Notes under the pieces: generated by a model
The model's input: the letters and a program-made list of their open reading frames with translations, nothing else
The model's database searches: none
Told to the model about the DNA's origin: nothing
Shown here: positions 8,400-16,735 of the stretch, piece by piece
How the letters are laid out: each line of letters starts with the position of its first letter
Numbering within the stretch: the stretch's first letter is position 1
Position numbers and translations under genes: made by a program
Assembly: GCA_009684515.1 (NCBI GenBank)
Contig: WKKS01000001.1
Location: 620,001-684,000, forward strand
DNA length: 64,000 nucleotides
Direction: 5' to 3'
Source of the DNA: Geobacter sp.
GTDB lineage: Bacteria; Desulfobacterota; Desulfuromonadia; Geobacterales; Pseudopelobacteraceae

Positions 8400-9905
8400 C
8401 TAACTGCAAAAAAACGGGGCGTGGTTGGAGGAAAACTGCGGCGGATCGTTTCTGACAATCTCCGCCACCGCCGGATGGCGCTTGAAACGGCTCTCTAAAA
8501 ACCGGCGCACCTGGGCACGGTCCCAACCGTCAGGATGCTTGAAGGCTGTGTAGAGTGACAGATCACCCTCGTAGAAAAGCTTTGTTCCGTACTCCCCCGC
8601 TTCATTTCCAAAAAGCGGCATGTTAAATACGGCCAGATTGAGAAAACGGATCGCATCATGGTGCTGGACTACAAAGTCCAGCGTCCGTTGTGCCTTGACC
8701 TCGGTTTCACTCGGCGTGCCGAACAGCAGATAGCAGTAAACGGCAATTCCGGCCTGCCGCAGTGAAAAAAGCACCCGCGAAACCAGCTCCAGGCTGATCC
8801 CCTTCCTCATCTGTTCCAAGACTTCCTGATCTCCCGACTCCAGTCCCAGCTTGAGCATTACACAGCCTGACTGCTTCAATGCCCGGCAAAAACCTGGCTC
8901 GGCCAGCTGTTCGTCAACCCGGGCAAAGCCGTACCACGGCGCGCCGGGCGGGTTCCGGGCCAGTCCGCGCAGGAGCGCCGGACTGACAGCATTGTCCAGC
9001 AGATGGATCAAGACAGGTGAGTATTCCATCGTCAATTGTTGCAGGTCGGAAAGAACCTGAGAAAGCGGGACAGGGCGGTAGTGATTCCCTTCGGCCTGCT
9101 CCGGACAGAACGAACAGCGGTTCCAGTAGCATCCTGAAGCCGCACTGTAGGGAAGGATCAACCCGGGCGAGAGATAATTACGAAGCGGGAGAGCGGAGTA
9201 ATCCGGTGTAACATGCAAGCCTGGGAGAGGCTTGACACCACACAACGACAGCAAAGCCACCTCCCCCTCACCATCGATAAGATGATCGACCAGGCCGCCG
9301 AAGGGATTACTCCAATCTGGACGCCGCATCCAGGAGGTCACCAATCCGCCGCCAAGAACTATCTTCAAATGCGGGTACCGCCTCCTGAGATAGCCGATCA
9401 TGGCAAAGGTACAGAGCGCCTGACTGAGGTAGTTGAGTGAGAAGCCAACGGTTCTGATTCCCGCCAGAAGCTCCGGCAGACGCAGGCTGAAGTACGGGAA
9501 AAACGGGTTGGAATCCGGCAGTTCCGCCGCTTTTATCAAATCAGCGCTGCGCACCGGAGAAAGAACCGTCTGCTGGTAATCGGCAAGACCTGCGGTGGAA
9601 CCTGTCGCACGGCCGGAAACGGCCAGCAGGCGGTTCAAGTCGCTGACTGCACGACGATAGCGATCCGGGTTTTGATAGGTCTTGGGGGTTCTAAGCGCGG
9701 AGATATTTGCGGAGTGGTTCTTTGCAGCCCGTCGGCTCCAGGTATCGTCTGCCGCCAGCGGCTGTCCCAGCAGCCAAAGCTGCCCTTCCAGATTAGCGTC
9801 CAGCAAACGGCAGGAAACACCATGCGCCTGCAAGGCAGACGCAAGCCTGGCTATGCCGGCCGGAGGTTCGCAGGCTTTGGCTGCCGGAGGGAAAATCAGC
9901 AGCAT
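8400..9905 (-). CDS. B12-binding-type radical SAM protein
   Basis: A 501-residue radical SAM enzyme. The N-terminus starts with a LLIFPP strand and PPAGIARLASAL, the usual opening of cobalamin-binding radical SAM proteins, although a clear DxHxxG cobalamin motif is not visible. The radical SAM centre is CYWNRCSFCPE, with cysteines spaced 4 and 2, a pattern I know from this subgroup. A further region (LKLGLESGDQEVLEQMRKG) is the conserved SAM-binding strand. It follows a lipoprotein gene by 11 bases, so the two form an operon. The substrate is unknown. Confidence 0.82.
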   Translation of the reverse strand: MLLIFPPAAKACEPPAGIARLASALQAHGVSCRLLDANLEGQLWLLGQPLAADDTWSRRAAKNHSANISALRTPKTYQNPDRYRRAVSDLNRLLAVSGRATGSTAGLADYQQTVLSPVRSADLIKAAELPDSNPFFPYFSLRLPELLAGIRTVGFSLNYLSQALCTFAMIGYLRRRYPHLKIVLGGGLVTSWMRRPDWSNPFGGLVDHLIDGEGEVALLSLCGVKPLPGLHVTPDYSALPLRNYLSPGLILPYSAASGCYWNRCSFCPEQAEGNHYRPVPLSQVLSDLQQLTMEYSPVLIHLLDNAVSPALLRGLARNPPGAPWYGFARVDEQLAEPGFCRALKQSGCVMLKLGLESGDQEVLEQMRKGISLELVSRVLFSLRQAGIAVYCYLLFGTPSETEVKAQRTLDFVVQHHDAIRFLNLAVFNMPLFGNEAGEYGTKLFYEGDLSLYTAFKHPDGWDRAQVRRFLESRFKRHPAVAEIVRNDPPQFSSNHAPFFCS

Positions 9906-9916
9906 CTTTCCCGGCC

Positions 9917-10999
9917 TTACTGGTACTGGATGTAGAGCGGTTTGGGATTGAGTTTGAGAACTTCCTGCGGCTTCAGCAGCGGGTCGCCCTTTTTGGTATC
10001 GTTGTGGTAGAACAGCTTGAATCCGGTGTATTGCACGGGTTCGGCAACGATATAGCTCTTGTAGGAATCACGCTTTAACCAGGGGGAACCCCAGCCATCC
10101 ATATGCATGACGATCTGCACCTGCGGGCGCAGAACTATATCCCTGGAATTTGTGACGCCACCTTGTGTGAAGCGGTGCACAGTGAACACCTTGGGAGGCA
10201 GGTTGTATTTATTGACCAGATTTTTCAGATAAGAGGAAGCGAAATTAATATCGGCCGCATCGTAGGTGCCGATCCTGGTCCCAGGTTTCTTGCCGCTCTT
10301 GATCAGGTTAAACTCCGGATCGATTCCCAGATGTACATCCGGATTTTTCAATATCCACTCGAAGCGCGGCAGAACGGACCGAATGTCGTCATGCCCGGTC
10401 TGGATATCAATGAACAGAATTGCCCCAACTTCTTTTGCCCATTCATAGACCTGGCTGACAACCTTGTCCGGAGTGATTTGACGATATTTTCCATCTTTGC
10501 CGGGATCACCCTGTGCCACAACTGCAATCAGATGCAAGGCCGGTTGCACCGGCGTAGCCGGGTCAGCGGCCTGCCAGGCGGCAACCTCCAACTTCAGGCG
10601 ACGCAACATTTCGTCCTTAGGGTATTCACCCAAAACACCCATCTTCCTTGAAAGAGGGTTGCCGTAATAAGCAACTATGCGTTTCTTGGGCAGAATTGCA
10701 CCCTGTAGCGGAGCAGGGCCCTTGACCGGCCAGCCTTTGATTTTGGCAAACTCGGGATTTTCGCCGGCATTGGTTTTCGTTGCGGGTGCTGTTACGGGAG
10801 CAGCAGCGCCGGAGCGGGATGCAAATACCGCGGCTTCGCGAACGGCACTGCTGGTGGCGGAAAAAACGGTTAACTCTCGGGCAGGCTGTTTTTTTTCTGT
10901 AACGGTTGGTTCAACAGATTTACTGTTTGTACATCCTGAAACAATTAACAGCAGACAAATGAGCAATCCTGCATTTCGGTTTACAAACTGCGTCTTCAA
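9917..10999 (-). CDS. Exported lipoprotein of unknown function
   Basis: A 360-residue lipoprotein: a signal peptide with lipobox IVSGC near residue 23, a Ser/Thr/Ala-rich linker to about residue 80, then a globular domain. That domain has alternating strand-like segments with conserved acids (RIVAYYGNP, HLIAVVAQGDPG, ILFIDIQTGHDD, VHLGIDPEF, VFTVHRFTQ, IVMHMDGWG), suggestive of a TIM-barrel, perhaps glycosidase-like. I cannot name a family. It is the first gene of a pair with the radical SAM gene just downstream. The linker implies the domain stands off the membrane in the periplasm or at the surface. Confidence 0.7.
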   Translation of the reverse strand: MKTQFVNRNAGLLICLLLIVSGCTNSKSVEPTVTEKKQPARELTVFSATSSAVREAAVFASRSGAAAPVTAPATKTNAGENPEFAKIKGWPVKGPAPLQGAILPKKRIVAYYGNPLSRKMGVLGEYPKDEMLRRLKLEVAAWQAADPATPVQPALHLIAVVAQGDPGKDGKYRQITPDKVVSQVYEWAKEVGAILFIDIQTGHDDIRSVLPRFEWILKNPDVHLGIDPEFNLIKSGKKPGTRIGTYDAADINFASSYLKNLVNKYNLPPKVFTVHRFTQGGVTNSRDIVLRPQVQIVMHMDGWGSPWLKRDSYKSYIVAEPVQYTGFKLFYHNDTKKGDPLLKPQEVLKLNPKPLYIQYQ

Positions 11000-11071
11000 A
11001 CAAAACTCCTTCAGCTGTCCGGAATGGACAGTAATTCAGTACGATAGCTGCACAGGGCAGATTCGGAATCA

Positions 11072-11290
11072 TCATTCGTTCTCGTCAACCGGGAAATCGT
11101 CAACATCAATTACGTCTTTCACCTTGGCCAACAATTCGGCCGGCCATTCGCTTATCGGCAATCTGGTGAGTATTTTTGATTCTTCGAAGGTCAGATCGTC
11201 GTCTTCCGGCAACTTGTCGGCAATTTCACTGGCCCAGCGGGTTTCATGTGCAGACAATGGCGCCTGCAGCAGTTCATTGATATTATTCAT
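11072..11290 (-). CDS. Small acidic hypothetical protein
   Basis: A 72-residue acidic protein ending DVDDFPVDENE. The start is the second ATG (11290), six bases after GAGG; the first ATG at 11296 touches that site. It is soluble, with no cysteine and no membrane segment. It lies 72 bases upstream of the lipoprotein gene on the same strand. I do not recognise a family. Confidence 0.55.
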   Translation of the reverse strand: MNNINELLQAPLSAHETRWASEIADKLPEDDDLTFEESKILTRLPISEWPAELLAKVKDVIDVDDFPVDENE

Positions 11291-11411
11291 TATCATCCTC
11301 GATCAATTGGGCTTATGTTTAATGAGCCTACAATGAATGCGCGCGATAGACAACCTATTATTTACAGTCCCAAAAGCAGCCAATAATGCCGGACATTCAA
11401 ATTCAAATTGT

Positions 11412-11438
11412 TTGACTTTAGCATCGGTCATGTAATAA
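11412..11438 (+). promoter_or_regulatory. Possible promoter of the rubrerythrin gene
   Basis: TTGACT (11412-11417) and TAATAA (11433-11438) with a 15-base spacer, about 55 bases before the start codon. The spacer is short, so the call is weak. Confidence 0.3.
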
Positions 11439-11493
11439 AGACTATTAATGACAAGTACCTGCATGGTGCGTACCCCACCCAAAGGAGTATTAA

Positions 11494-12030
11494 ATGAAAG
11501 ATATCAAAGGAACCAAAACCGAGAAGAACCTGTCTGATGCCTTTGCCGGTGAATCCCAGGCCCGCAACAAATACACCTACTTTGCCTCGGTGGCAAAGAA
11601 GGAAGGATACGAAAAGATTGCTGCGATTTTCATGGAAACCGCAGAAAACGAGAAGGAGCATGCCAAGCTTCACTTCAAACTGCTCAATGGCATCGGCTCC
11701 ACCGCCGACAACCTGAAAGCTGCGGCGGCCGGCGAGACTGACGAGTTCACCGAGATGTACCCGCGCATGGCCAAAGAAGCTCTTGAGGAAGGTTTTCCTG
11801 AAATTGCCGCTCTGTTCACATCAATCGCCAAAATTGAAAAAGCACATCAGGAACGCTACCAGCTGCTGTTGGACGAATTGGAAGCTGGTACATTTTTCAG
11901 CCGCAAGGAATCAGCACGCTGGAGATGCAGAAACTGCGGACTTATCCATGAGGGGCCTGAAGCTCTCAAAATATGCCCGGTATGCAAACACCCGCAGGCA
12001 TACTTTGAACTTGTGGAAGGCAACTACTGA
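11494..12030 (+). CDS. Rubrerythrin
   Basis: A 178-residue peroxide-reducing di-iron protein of anaerobes. The N-terminal four-helix domain carries the two ferritin-like ligand sets (AFAGESQARNKY with Glu; ENEKEHAK; EIAALFTSIAKIEKAHQERY). The C-terminal rubredoxin domain has CRNCG and CPVCKHP, the four Cys that bind one iron. The start follows AAAGGAG. The protein is expected to reduce hydrogen peroxide with electrons from rubredoxin or ferredoxin. It stands alone and is closed by its own terminator. Confidence 0.96.
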   Translation: MKDIKGTKTEKNLSDAFAGESQARNKYTYFASVAKKEGYEKIAAIFMETAENEKEHAKLHFKLLNGIGSTADNLKAAAAGETDEFTEMYPRMAKEALEEGFPEIAALFTSIAKIEKAHQERYQLLLDELEAGTFFSRKESARWRCRNCGLIHEGPEALKICPVCKHPQAYFELVEGNY

Positions 12031-12064
12031 TTCAGTTTTCCTGATGGCGGGAGTCGATAGTAAT

Positions 12065-12092
12065 AAAAGCGTCCAATGCGGGCGCTTTTTTT
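12065..12092 (+). terminator. Terminator after rubrerythrin
   Basis: A stem of AAAGCGTCC with GGGCGCTTT (one G-T pair) around a 5-base loop, running into seven T's. Confidence 0.8.
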
Positions 12093-12195
12093 ATTGTACG
12101 CACCCCTATTACGAACATCGCAGCAGATTGTGTTTGACAAATGCCCGACTAATATGTCACCAAAACCACCAAATTTCATTGAAGGAGAAACAACT

Positions 12196-12678
12196 ATGAA
12201 CAACTGTCCTTGCGGCAGCGGCATTAACTTTTCCGAGTGTTGCGAACCGGTTATAAAAGGAATACAGATCGCAGAATCGCCCGAAAAACTTATGAGAGCG
12301 CGTTATTCGGCTTATGTCGGGGTACAGACTGATTTTATTTATGAGAGTACGCATGCGAACCATCGCAGCGGATACGATCACAAAGGCACAAAAGAATGGG
12401 CCGAGAATGCCGACTGGCAAGGTTTGGAAATCATCGGCATCAACAAAGGTGGCAAAGACGATACCAGCGGAGAAGTCGAGTTTGTAGCCCGCTTTCTCGA
12501 AAATGGTGAACCGCGCGAGCATCGTGAAAATGCCCAGTTTGTAAAAGAAGGTGAACGCTGGTTTTTCACCGAAGGGAACATGGTCAAAGCGAAGCCGATT
12601 CTTTCCAATAAAGTTGGACGAAATGATCCATGCAGTTGCGGAAGCGGCATCAAGTTCAAAAAGTGCTGCGGCAAATAA
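12196..12678 (+). CDS. YchJ-like protein with SEC-C zinc motifs at both ends
   Basis: A 160-residue protein of the YchJ/SEC-C family. The N-terminus has a SEC-C motif ([13 protein letters not shown]) and the C-terminus has a second ([15 protein letters not shown]), both of the CxCxnCC zinc-binding type. The middle is an NTF2-like YchJ domain with [15 protein letters not shown] and a WFFTEG end. The role of this family is not established; SEC-C motifs elsewhere contact SecB or nucleic acid. The start ATG at 12196 has GGAG nearby. The gene ends before a shared bidirectional terminator. Confidence 0.88.
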   Translation: MNNCPCGSGINFSECCEPVIKGIQIAESPEKLMRARYSAYVGVQTDFIYESTHANHRSGYDHKGTKEWAENADWQGLEIIGINKGGKDDTSGEVEFVARFLENGEPREHRENAQFVKEGERWFFTEGNMVKAKPILSNKVGRNDPCSCGSGIKFKKCCGK

Positions 12679-12692
12679 GTTTTTGAATTGAC

Positions 12693-12738
12693 CTGAAAGT
12701 AAAAAGGGCGGCCAGTTGGCCGCCCTTTTTACTTTCAG
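12693..12738. terminator. Bidirectional terminator, 22-bp perfect inverted repeat
   Basis: The arms are perfect complements of 22 bases around a 2-base GT loop (12693-12714 and 12717-12738). The core GGGCGGCCA/TGGCCGCCC has A/T runs outside, so it works for both convergent genes. Confidence 0.9.
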
Positions 12739-12752
12739 ACATATTTTGCATC

Positions 12753-14225
12753 CTATTTAGTCGCAGAGACATCCCGCTTCAAAGACACCATGTCCACCAC
12801 CGGCAGTTTGGGAATTTCCGTCAGCCCATAATCTTTAGCCAGATCGATACCCTTTGGAACATCTTTCAGCAAAGCTTCAGCGATTTCCTGTTCCGCCTGG
12901 CGATAACGCAGTTTGGCTTCAATAGTCAGCTTGGAACTTCCATTCGGAGTTGGAATTCCGAAGTAGACATCTTTATACCCTTTGGGGGGTATTGTTTCAT
13001 GACGTGAAAAAGCCGTAATGATCCAGGGGTGATCCGAATAATGCATATCCGACCCCATGCCGTCCGAATTAAAAATCCGGGCATCAGTTGCCATGGATCC
13101 GTTGGCGTTGAGTGATCCGGTGGAAAGGACAACCTCCCCCTTCTCGTTCTTCGCAACGACCTCTAGCCACATCTGACGGATGTTGGTCAAGGAAGTTGGC
13201 AGGTTGTGTCCGGCCCGCAGATTTTTGACACGCACCCGCACTTCAGCCAGAGTCCCTTTGCGGTAGATCGGCTCGATTTCCAAACCGGCAGCATTCTGCA
13301 ACCGTTTTACGGCCATATCATACTGGTGCATCAACCGGTCAGACTGTTCCTTGTCTCCAGCTTTCTGTGCGGCCTGGGAACCCAGGTAATACAGCAGGTA
13401 GTTGGCGCCGTTAAAATAGTGCCTGTAATCCTTGCGCTCGGGCTTTGTCATTGAGTCGGCCACTTTCACAAAGGTGTCTGTAGCGACCATGTGGCAATCC
13501 TGGCAATGGATGCCCTGCTGGGAGTAGGGACTATGCTTCCATTCGTTATAGGTAGCCTCAATCGGAAAGTGCTTGTCATAATGATAAACCTGATGGCAGG
13601 AAGCGCACAGGTCGGCCTTCTCGTGAAACTCTGTCTGGCGGCATTCGTGAAATCCGCCGCCGCAGGCGTCCGTCGGCTTGAGCGGCCCATTTTTAACCAG
13701 CACAGCCCCATCCTTGCCGTCCTTTCCAGGGTTTATGACGAAGGAACCGTTCTCCGGCTCTTTGGTGGGTGTTTTATCATGGTTAAGGGCAACGATCGAA
13801 TGACAGATATCGCAGGAGACACCAGCCTTGGCTACCGCCGATAGCCCGACCAGGCCTGGCCCCTTGATTTCGCCTGTTACAACACCGGCCGGAGAATGGC
13901 ACCCTTCACATTGACGTGATATTTCATGTCCCACCGATTTGACAGCCTTGTTCAGTTCACCCTGATAAACCGGGTCAATGAAAGCCATGCTGTGCAAAGA
14001 GCCGTTCCACTCTTTGTATTTGTCATCATGACAACCGCCGCAGGTTTCCGGTTCGGTAAATTCTGCCTTTGATTTTTCGTAGACAATCAGTGACGGATAC
14101 AACTTGAACAGATCATAATTGACCTTGAAGGGCGAAACGGCCGGAGTTGTACCGGCAACAGCGACAGCACACAACGCGACCAGCGCCGAGGCAACAAGGA
14201 TAATCAACTTCATTTTTTTGCCCAT
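12753..14225 (-). CDS. Pentaheme c-type cytochrome, cytochrome c554-like
   Basis: A 490-residue secreted multiheme cytochrome. Residues 1-24 are a signal peptide. Five CxxCH heme sites appear: CGGCH 62-66, CEGCH 106-110, CDICH 138-142, CASCH 207-211 and CQDCH 241-245. A CGGGFHEC segment near 188-195 has two extra Cys that are not a canonical site. Extra His residues between sites could be distal ligands. The C-terminal ~240 residues are heme-free and beta-rich. GGGGAGG sets the ATG at 14225. The upstream gene in each direction is separate, so it is a single-gene unit, likely in periplasmic or outer-surface electron transfer; its partner is unknown. Confidence 0.9.
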   Translation of the reverse strand: MGKKMKLIILVASALVALCAVAVAGTTPAVSPFKVNYDLFKLYPSLIVYEKSKAEFTEPETCGGCHDDKYKEWNGSLHSMAFIDPVYQGELNKAVKSVGHEISRQCEGCHSPAGVVTGEIKGPGLVGLSAVAKAGVSCDICHSIVALNHDKTPTKEPENGSFVINPGKDGKDGAVLVKNGPLKPTDACGGGFHECRQTEFHEKADLCASCHQVYHYDKHFPIEATYNEWKHSPYSQQGIHCQDCHMVATDTFVKVADSMTKPERKDYRHYFNGANYLLYYLGSQAAQKAGDKEQSDRLMHQYDMAVKRLQNAAGLEIEPIYRKGTLAEVRVRVKNLRAGHNLPTSLTNIRQMWLEVVAKNEKGEVVLSTGSLNANGSMATDARIFNSDGMGSDMHYSDHPWIITAFSRHETIPPKGYKDVYFGIPTPNGSSKLTIEAKLRYRQAEQEIAEALLKDVPKGIDLAKDYGLTEIPKLPVVDMVSLKRDVSATK

Positions 14226-14258
14226 ATTTTTCCTCCCCAGAATGGAATTAGTTGAGCA

Positions 14259-14287
14259 AAATTATTATGATTTAATCGTACAGTCAA
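14259..14287 (-). promoter_or_regulatory. Sigma-70-type promoter of the pentaheme cytochrome
   Basis: On the minus strand TTGACT (14282-14287), a 17-base spacer and TAATTT (14259-14264), about 34 bases before the start codon. Good match by eye. Confidence 0.55.
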
Positions 14288-14371
14288 GAGCTTTGTCTTT
14301 GGTCGTTCACTGGTTTTTTAAAAAGAGTTAGTTATTGGTGGGTTGGCGGGAAAAAATTCTGATGTCGAAGA

Positions 14372-16516
14372 TTAAAGCGTGTACTTACGGGCCATCTTTT
14401 CAAATTCCAGAGGTGTAAGAGGTTTGCTGAAAAAGTGCCCCTGCATCTCCTTGCAGCGTCTTTGGGCTAGAAACATAAATTGATCCTCTGACTCGACACC
14501 TTCGGCAAGCAGGTTTTTGCCGAGACCGTGCACCATGGATATGATCGCGGAGACAACATTGGCGTCTTTTTCATCGGTCATGATGCAGTTGACGAGAGAT
14601 TTATCGATCTGAATATCATCGATCGGCAAGCGGCTCAGATGGGTAAGTGACGAATACCCTGTCCCGAAGTTGTCCACCGAAATGGTGACTCCGGTCGATT
14701 TAAGCTTCTTCAATCGGCTGATACTATCGACAACATTGTTCATTACAATCTGTTCGGGAAGTTCTATTTCAAGAAAACTCGGATCGAGCCTTGATTTTGT
14801 GAGTGTATTGGCGACTCTGTCGGCAAAATCATCCTGATTGAATTGGCGTTCGGAAATATTGACCGCCACTCGCAGCGGAGGCAGACCGGCTTCATGCCAG
14901 GCCCGGCTCTGCTCGCATACTTTTTCAAGCATCCATTCACCGACTGGAACAATCATGCCACTCTCTTCAAGTATCGAAAAGAAGTCGGCCGGGTAGGCCA
15001 ACGGGCCGTCTATCGGTTGCCAGCGCATCAGCGCCTCCATCCCGATTATCTTTCTGGTGGCAACGTCTATCCGGGGCTGATAATGGGCAAGATATTCCTC
15101 CCTGTCCAGCGCAGCCTTGAGCTTTTTTTCCATTGTGGCACGTCTGTCCAGTTTGAGGCTCATGGATTCAGTAAAAAACCGGTAGGCGTTACCACCCTCG
15201 GATTTTGCCTGGTACATTGCAGTATCAGCCATTTTCAGGAGACAATCAGTGCTTCTGCTTTGCAAAGGATAAATGGCAAGCCCGATACTGGCTGTTGCGA
15301 ATATAGGCTTGCCTAGAAGTTCGAATGGCTGTTGGAACATATCAGAAACTTTGTCGGCGAAACCAACAATGTCATGAATATCCGGCATGTCGTTGGCGAT
15401 TATGACAAACTCGTCACCACCAAACCTGGCGACCGTATCATATTTTCTGAGGCAGGCCTGAATCCGCCCGGCGACCTCTTTCAGTAGAGCATCACCGGCG
15501 ACATGTCCCATGGTGTCATTGATTATTTTAAAGCTGTCCAGATCGACAAGCATCAGGGCCAACATGCTGCTGTTACGATCCACATAGGCAATTGCCTGCT
15601 GCAAGCGGTCAAACAACAGCTGCCGATTGGGGAGTCCGGTCAAGGTGTCGTGGTTTGCCTGATGCAGCAACACCTTTTCATAATTTTCCCGTTCAGAAAT
15701 TTCGCGCCTTAGCTCGTCATTCATTCGCATCAGTTCAGAGTTAAGAGCATGGATTTCCCTCTCCGCTCCTTTGATTTCTGCAACGTCAAACATGGAGGCA
15801 ACATAACGGTCGGTTCCAGTCAATGGTTTTACTTTCAGGTAAACTGACTTGGTCCCTTCCCCGCTTCCGATAAATAAAACCGGAAGATCGGATTTGACAC
15901 CACCAGCTGTTTCCGACGACTGAGACCTGGAGCTTTCAATAACGTCTGAAAATTCGTCAAAGAAGAAATCGTTCCAGTTTTTGTGACCCAAGATCTGTTC
16001 CCGGGTGAACCCGGACAGTGACTCAAACTCCTGATTGACAAGAGCAACAGCTCCGGAGCCGTCCAGTACCACTGTAGCAATGCCGCCAAACTCAAACACA
16101 TTGCGGTAACCGGCAGTGCAATCACAAGAACTCTTTTCCAAAGCATGTCTGGATATTGCAACTTCAATGGCGTAGTTAAGCTGGATGGAGTTAAAGGGTT
16201 TAAGCAGGAAAGCGTACGGGTTGGCGATCTTGCCGCTACCGGCCAGATCGGAATATGCGTGAGAAGAGAGATAAACCAGAGGAATATCGCTTTGGTGGGC
16301 AACCTCCTCCACAGTTTCAGTAAAGTCAAAATACCCGTTAATGGAAACACCGACCAGTATCAGGTCGGGTTTAATCGCAAGTGTGACTTCAAGCAGTTGT
16401 TCTTTGTCACATACAACAGCTGGGGCCGAATAACCGAACGTTGTCAAAGCATGCCCGACTTCTTCTGCAAACGCTGCTTCTTTTTCAAACAGCAGTATCT
16501 TAACTTTTTCTGACAC
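14372..16516 (-). CDS. Receiver-like/PAS/GGDEF/EAL c-di-GMP protein
   Basis: A 714-residue cytoplasmic protein. Residues 1-125 are a response-regulator-like domain in which the usual phosphoacceptor Asp is replaced: the strand reads LILVGVSING with Gly56 where Asp is expected. The later LLKPF Lys is kept. A PAS domain follows (FEFGGIATVVLDGSGAV...), then a coiled coil and a GGDEF domain with intact RFGGDEF and RxxD I-site (RKYD). The EAL domain has MEALMRW, NISERQF, ELPEQ, VDNFGTGYSS and AEGVESEDQ. The aspartate pair common in active EAL enzymes is VDNFG here, so one Asp is Asn. Cyclase activity looks possible; phosphodiesterase activity is less sure. Confidence 0.9.
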   Translation of the reverse strand: MSEKVKILLFEKEAAFAEEVGHALTTFGYSAPAVVCDKEQLLEVTLAIKPDLILVGVSINGYFDFTETVEEVAHQSDIPLVYLSSHAYSDLAGSGKIANPYAFLLKPFNSIQLNYAIEVAISRHALEKSSCDCTAGYRNVFEFGGIATVVLDGSGAVALVNQEFESLSGFTREQILGHKNWNDFFFDEFSDVIESSRSQSSETAGGVKSDLPVLFIGSGEGTKSVYLKVKPLTGTDRYVASMFDVAEIKGAEREIHALNSELMRMNDELRREISERENYEKVLLHQANHDTLTGLPNRQLLFDRLQQAIAYVDRNSSMLALMLVDLDSFKIINDTMGHVAGDALLKEVAGRIQACLRKYDTVARFGGDEFVIIANDMPDIHDIVGFADKVSDMFQQPFELLGKPIFATASIGLAIYPLQSRSTDCLLKMADTAMYQAKSEGGNAYRFFTESMSLKLDRRATMEKKLKAALDREEYLAHYQPRIDVATRKIIGMEALMRWQPIDGPLAYPADFFSILEESGMIVPVGEWMLEKVCEQSRAWHEAGLPPLRVAVNISERQFNQDDFADRVANTLTKSRLDPSFLEIELPEQIVMNNVVDSISRLKKLKSTGVTISVDNFGTGYSSLTHLSRLPIDDIQIDKSLVNCIMTDEKDANVVSAIISMVHGLGKNLLAEGVESEDQFMFLAQRRCKEMQGHFFSKPLTPLEFEKMARKYTL

Positions 16517-16735
16517 CCTTGTTCGTCCTCACAAAAGGTTTGTCCCGCAAGGGCAGAGAGGCACAACACCGTATGGTGCCATGAACAATCATTATGTAAC
16601 TGATAATAGCCGCTTCAGAAGTACAAAGACATATGCCTTCGCTTTGGTCAATCTGCAAATTACAAGCCGATTCTTAACATACTGATATGATATTCAGTTT
16701 ACATAAACTGAACAGCTTCAATCAGAATCTGTAAG

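Noticed and set aside
8377-8401. Hairpin GATGCG...CGCATC between the hemerythrin and radical SAM genes as a terminator
   Set aside because: Short stem and no T-run on either strand.
13640-13664. CGGGFHEC in the cytochrome as a sixth heme site
   Set aside because: It is not CxxCH, and I know no precedent I would trust for this exact form.
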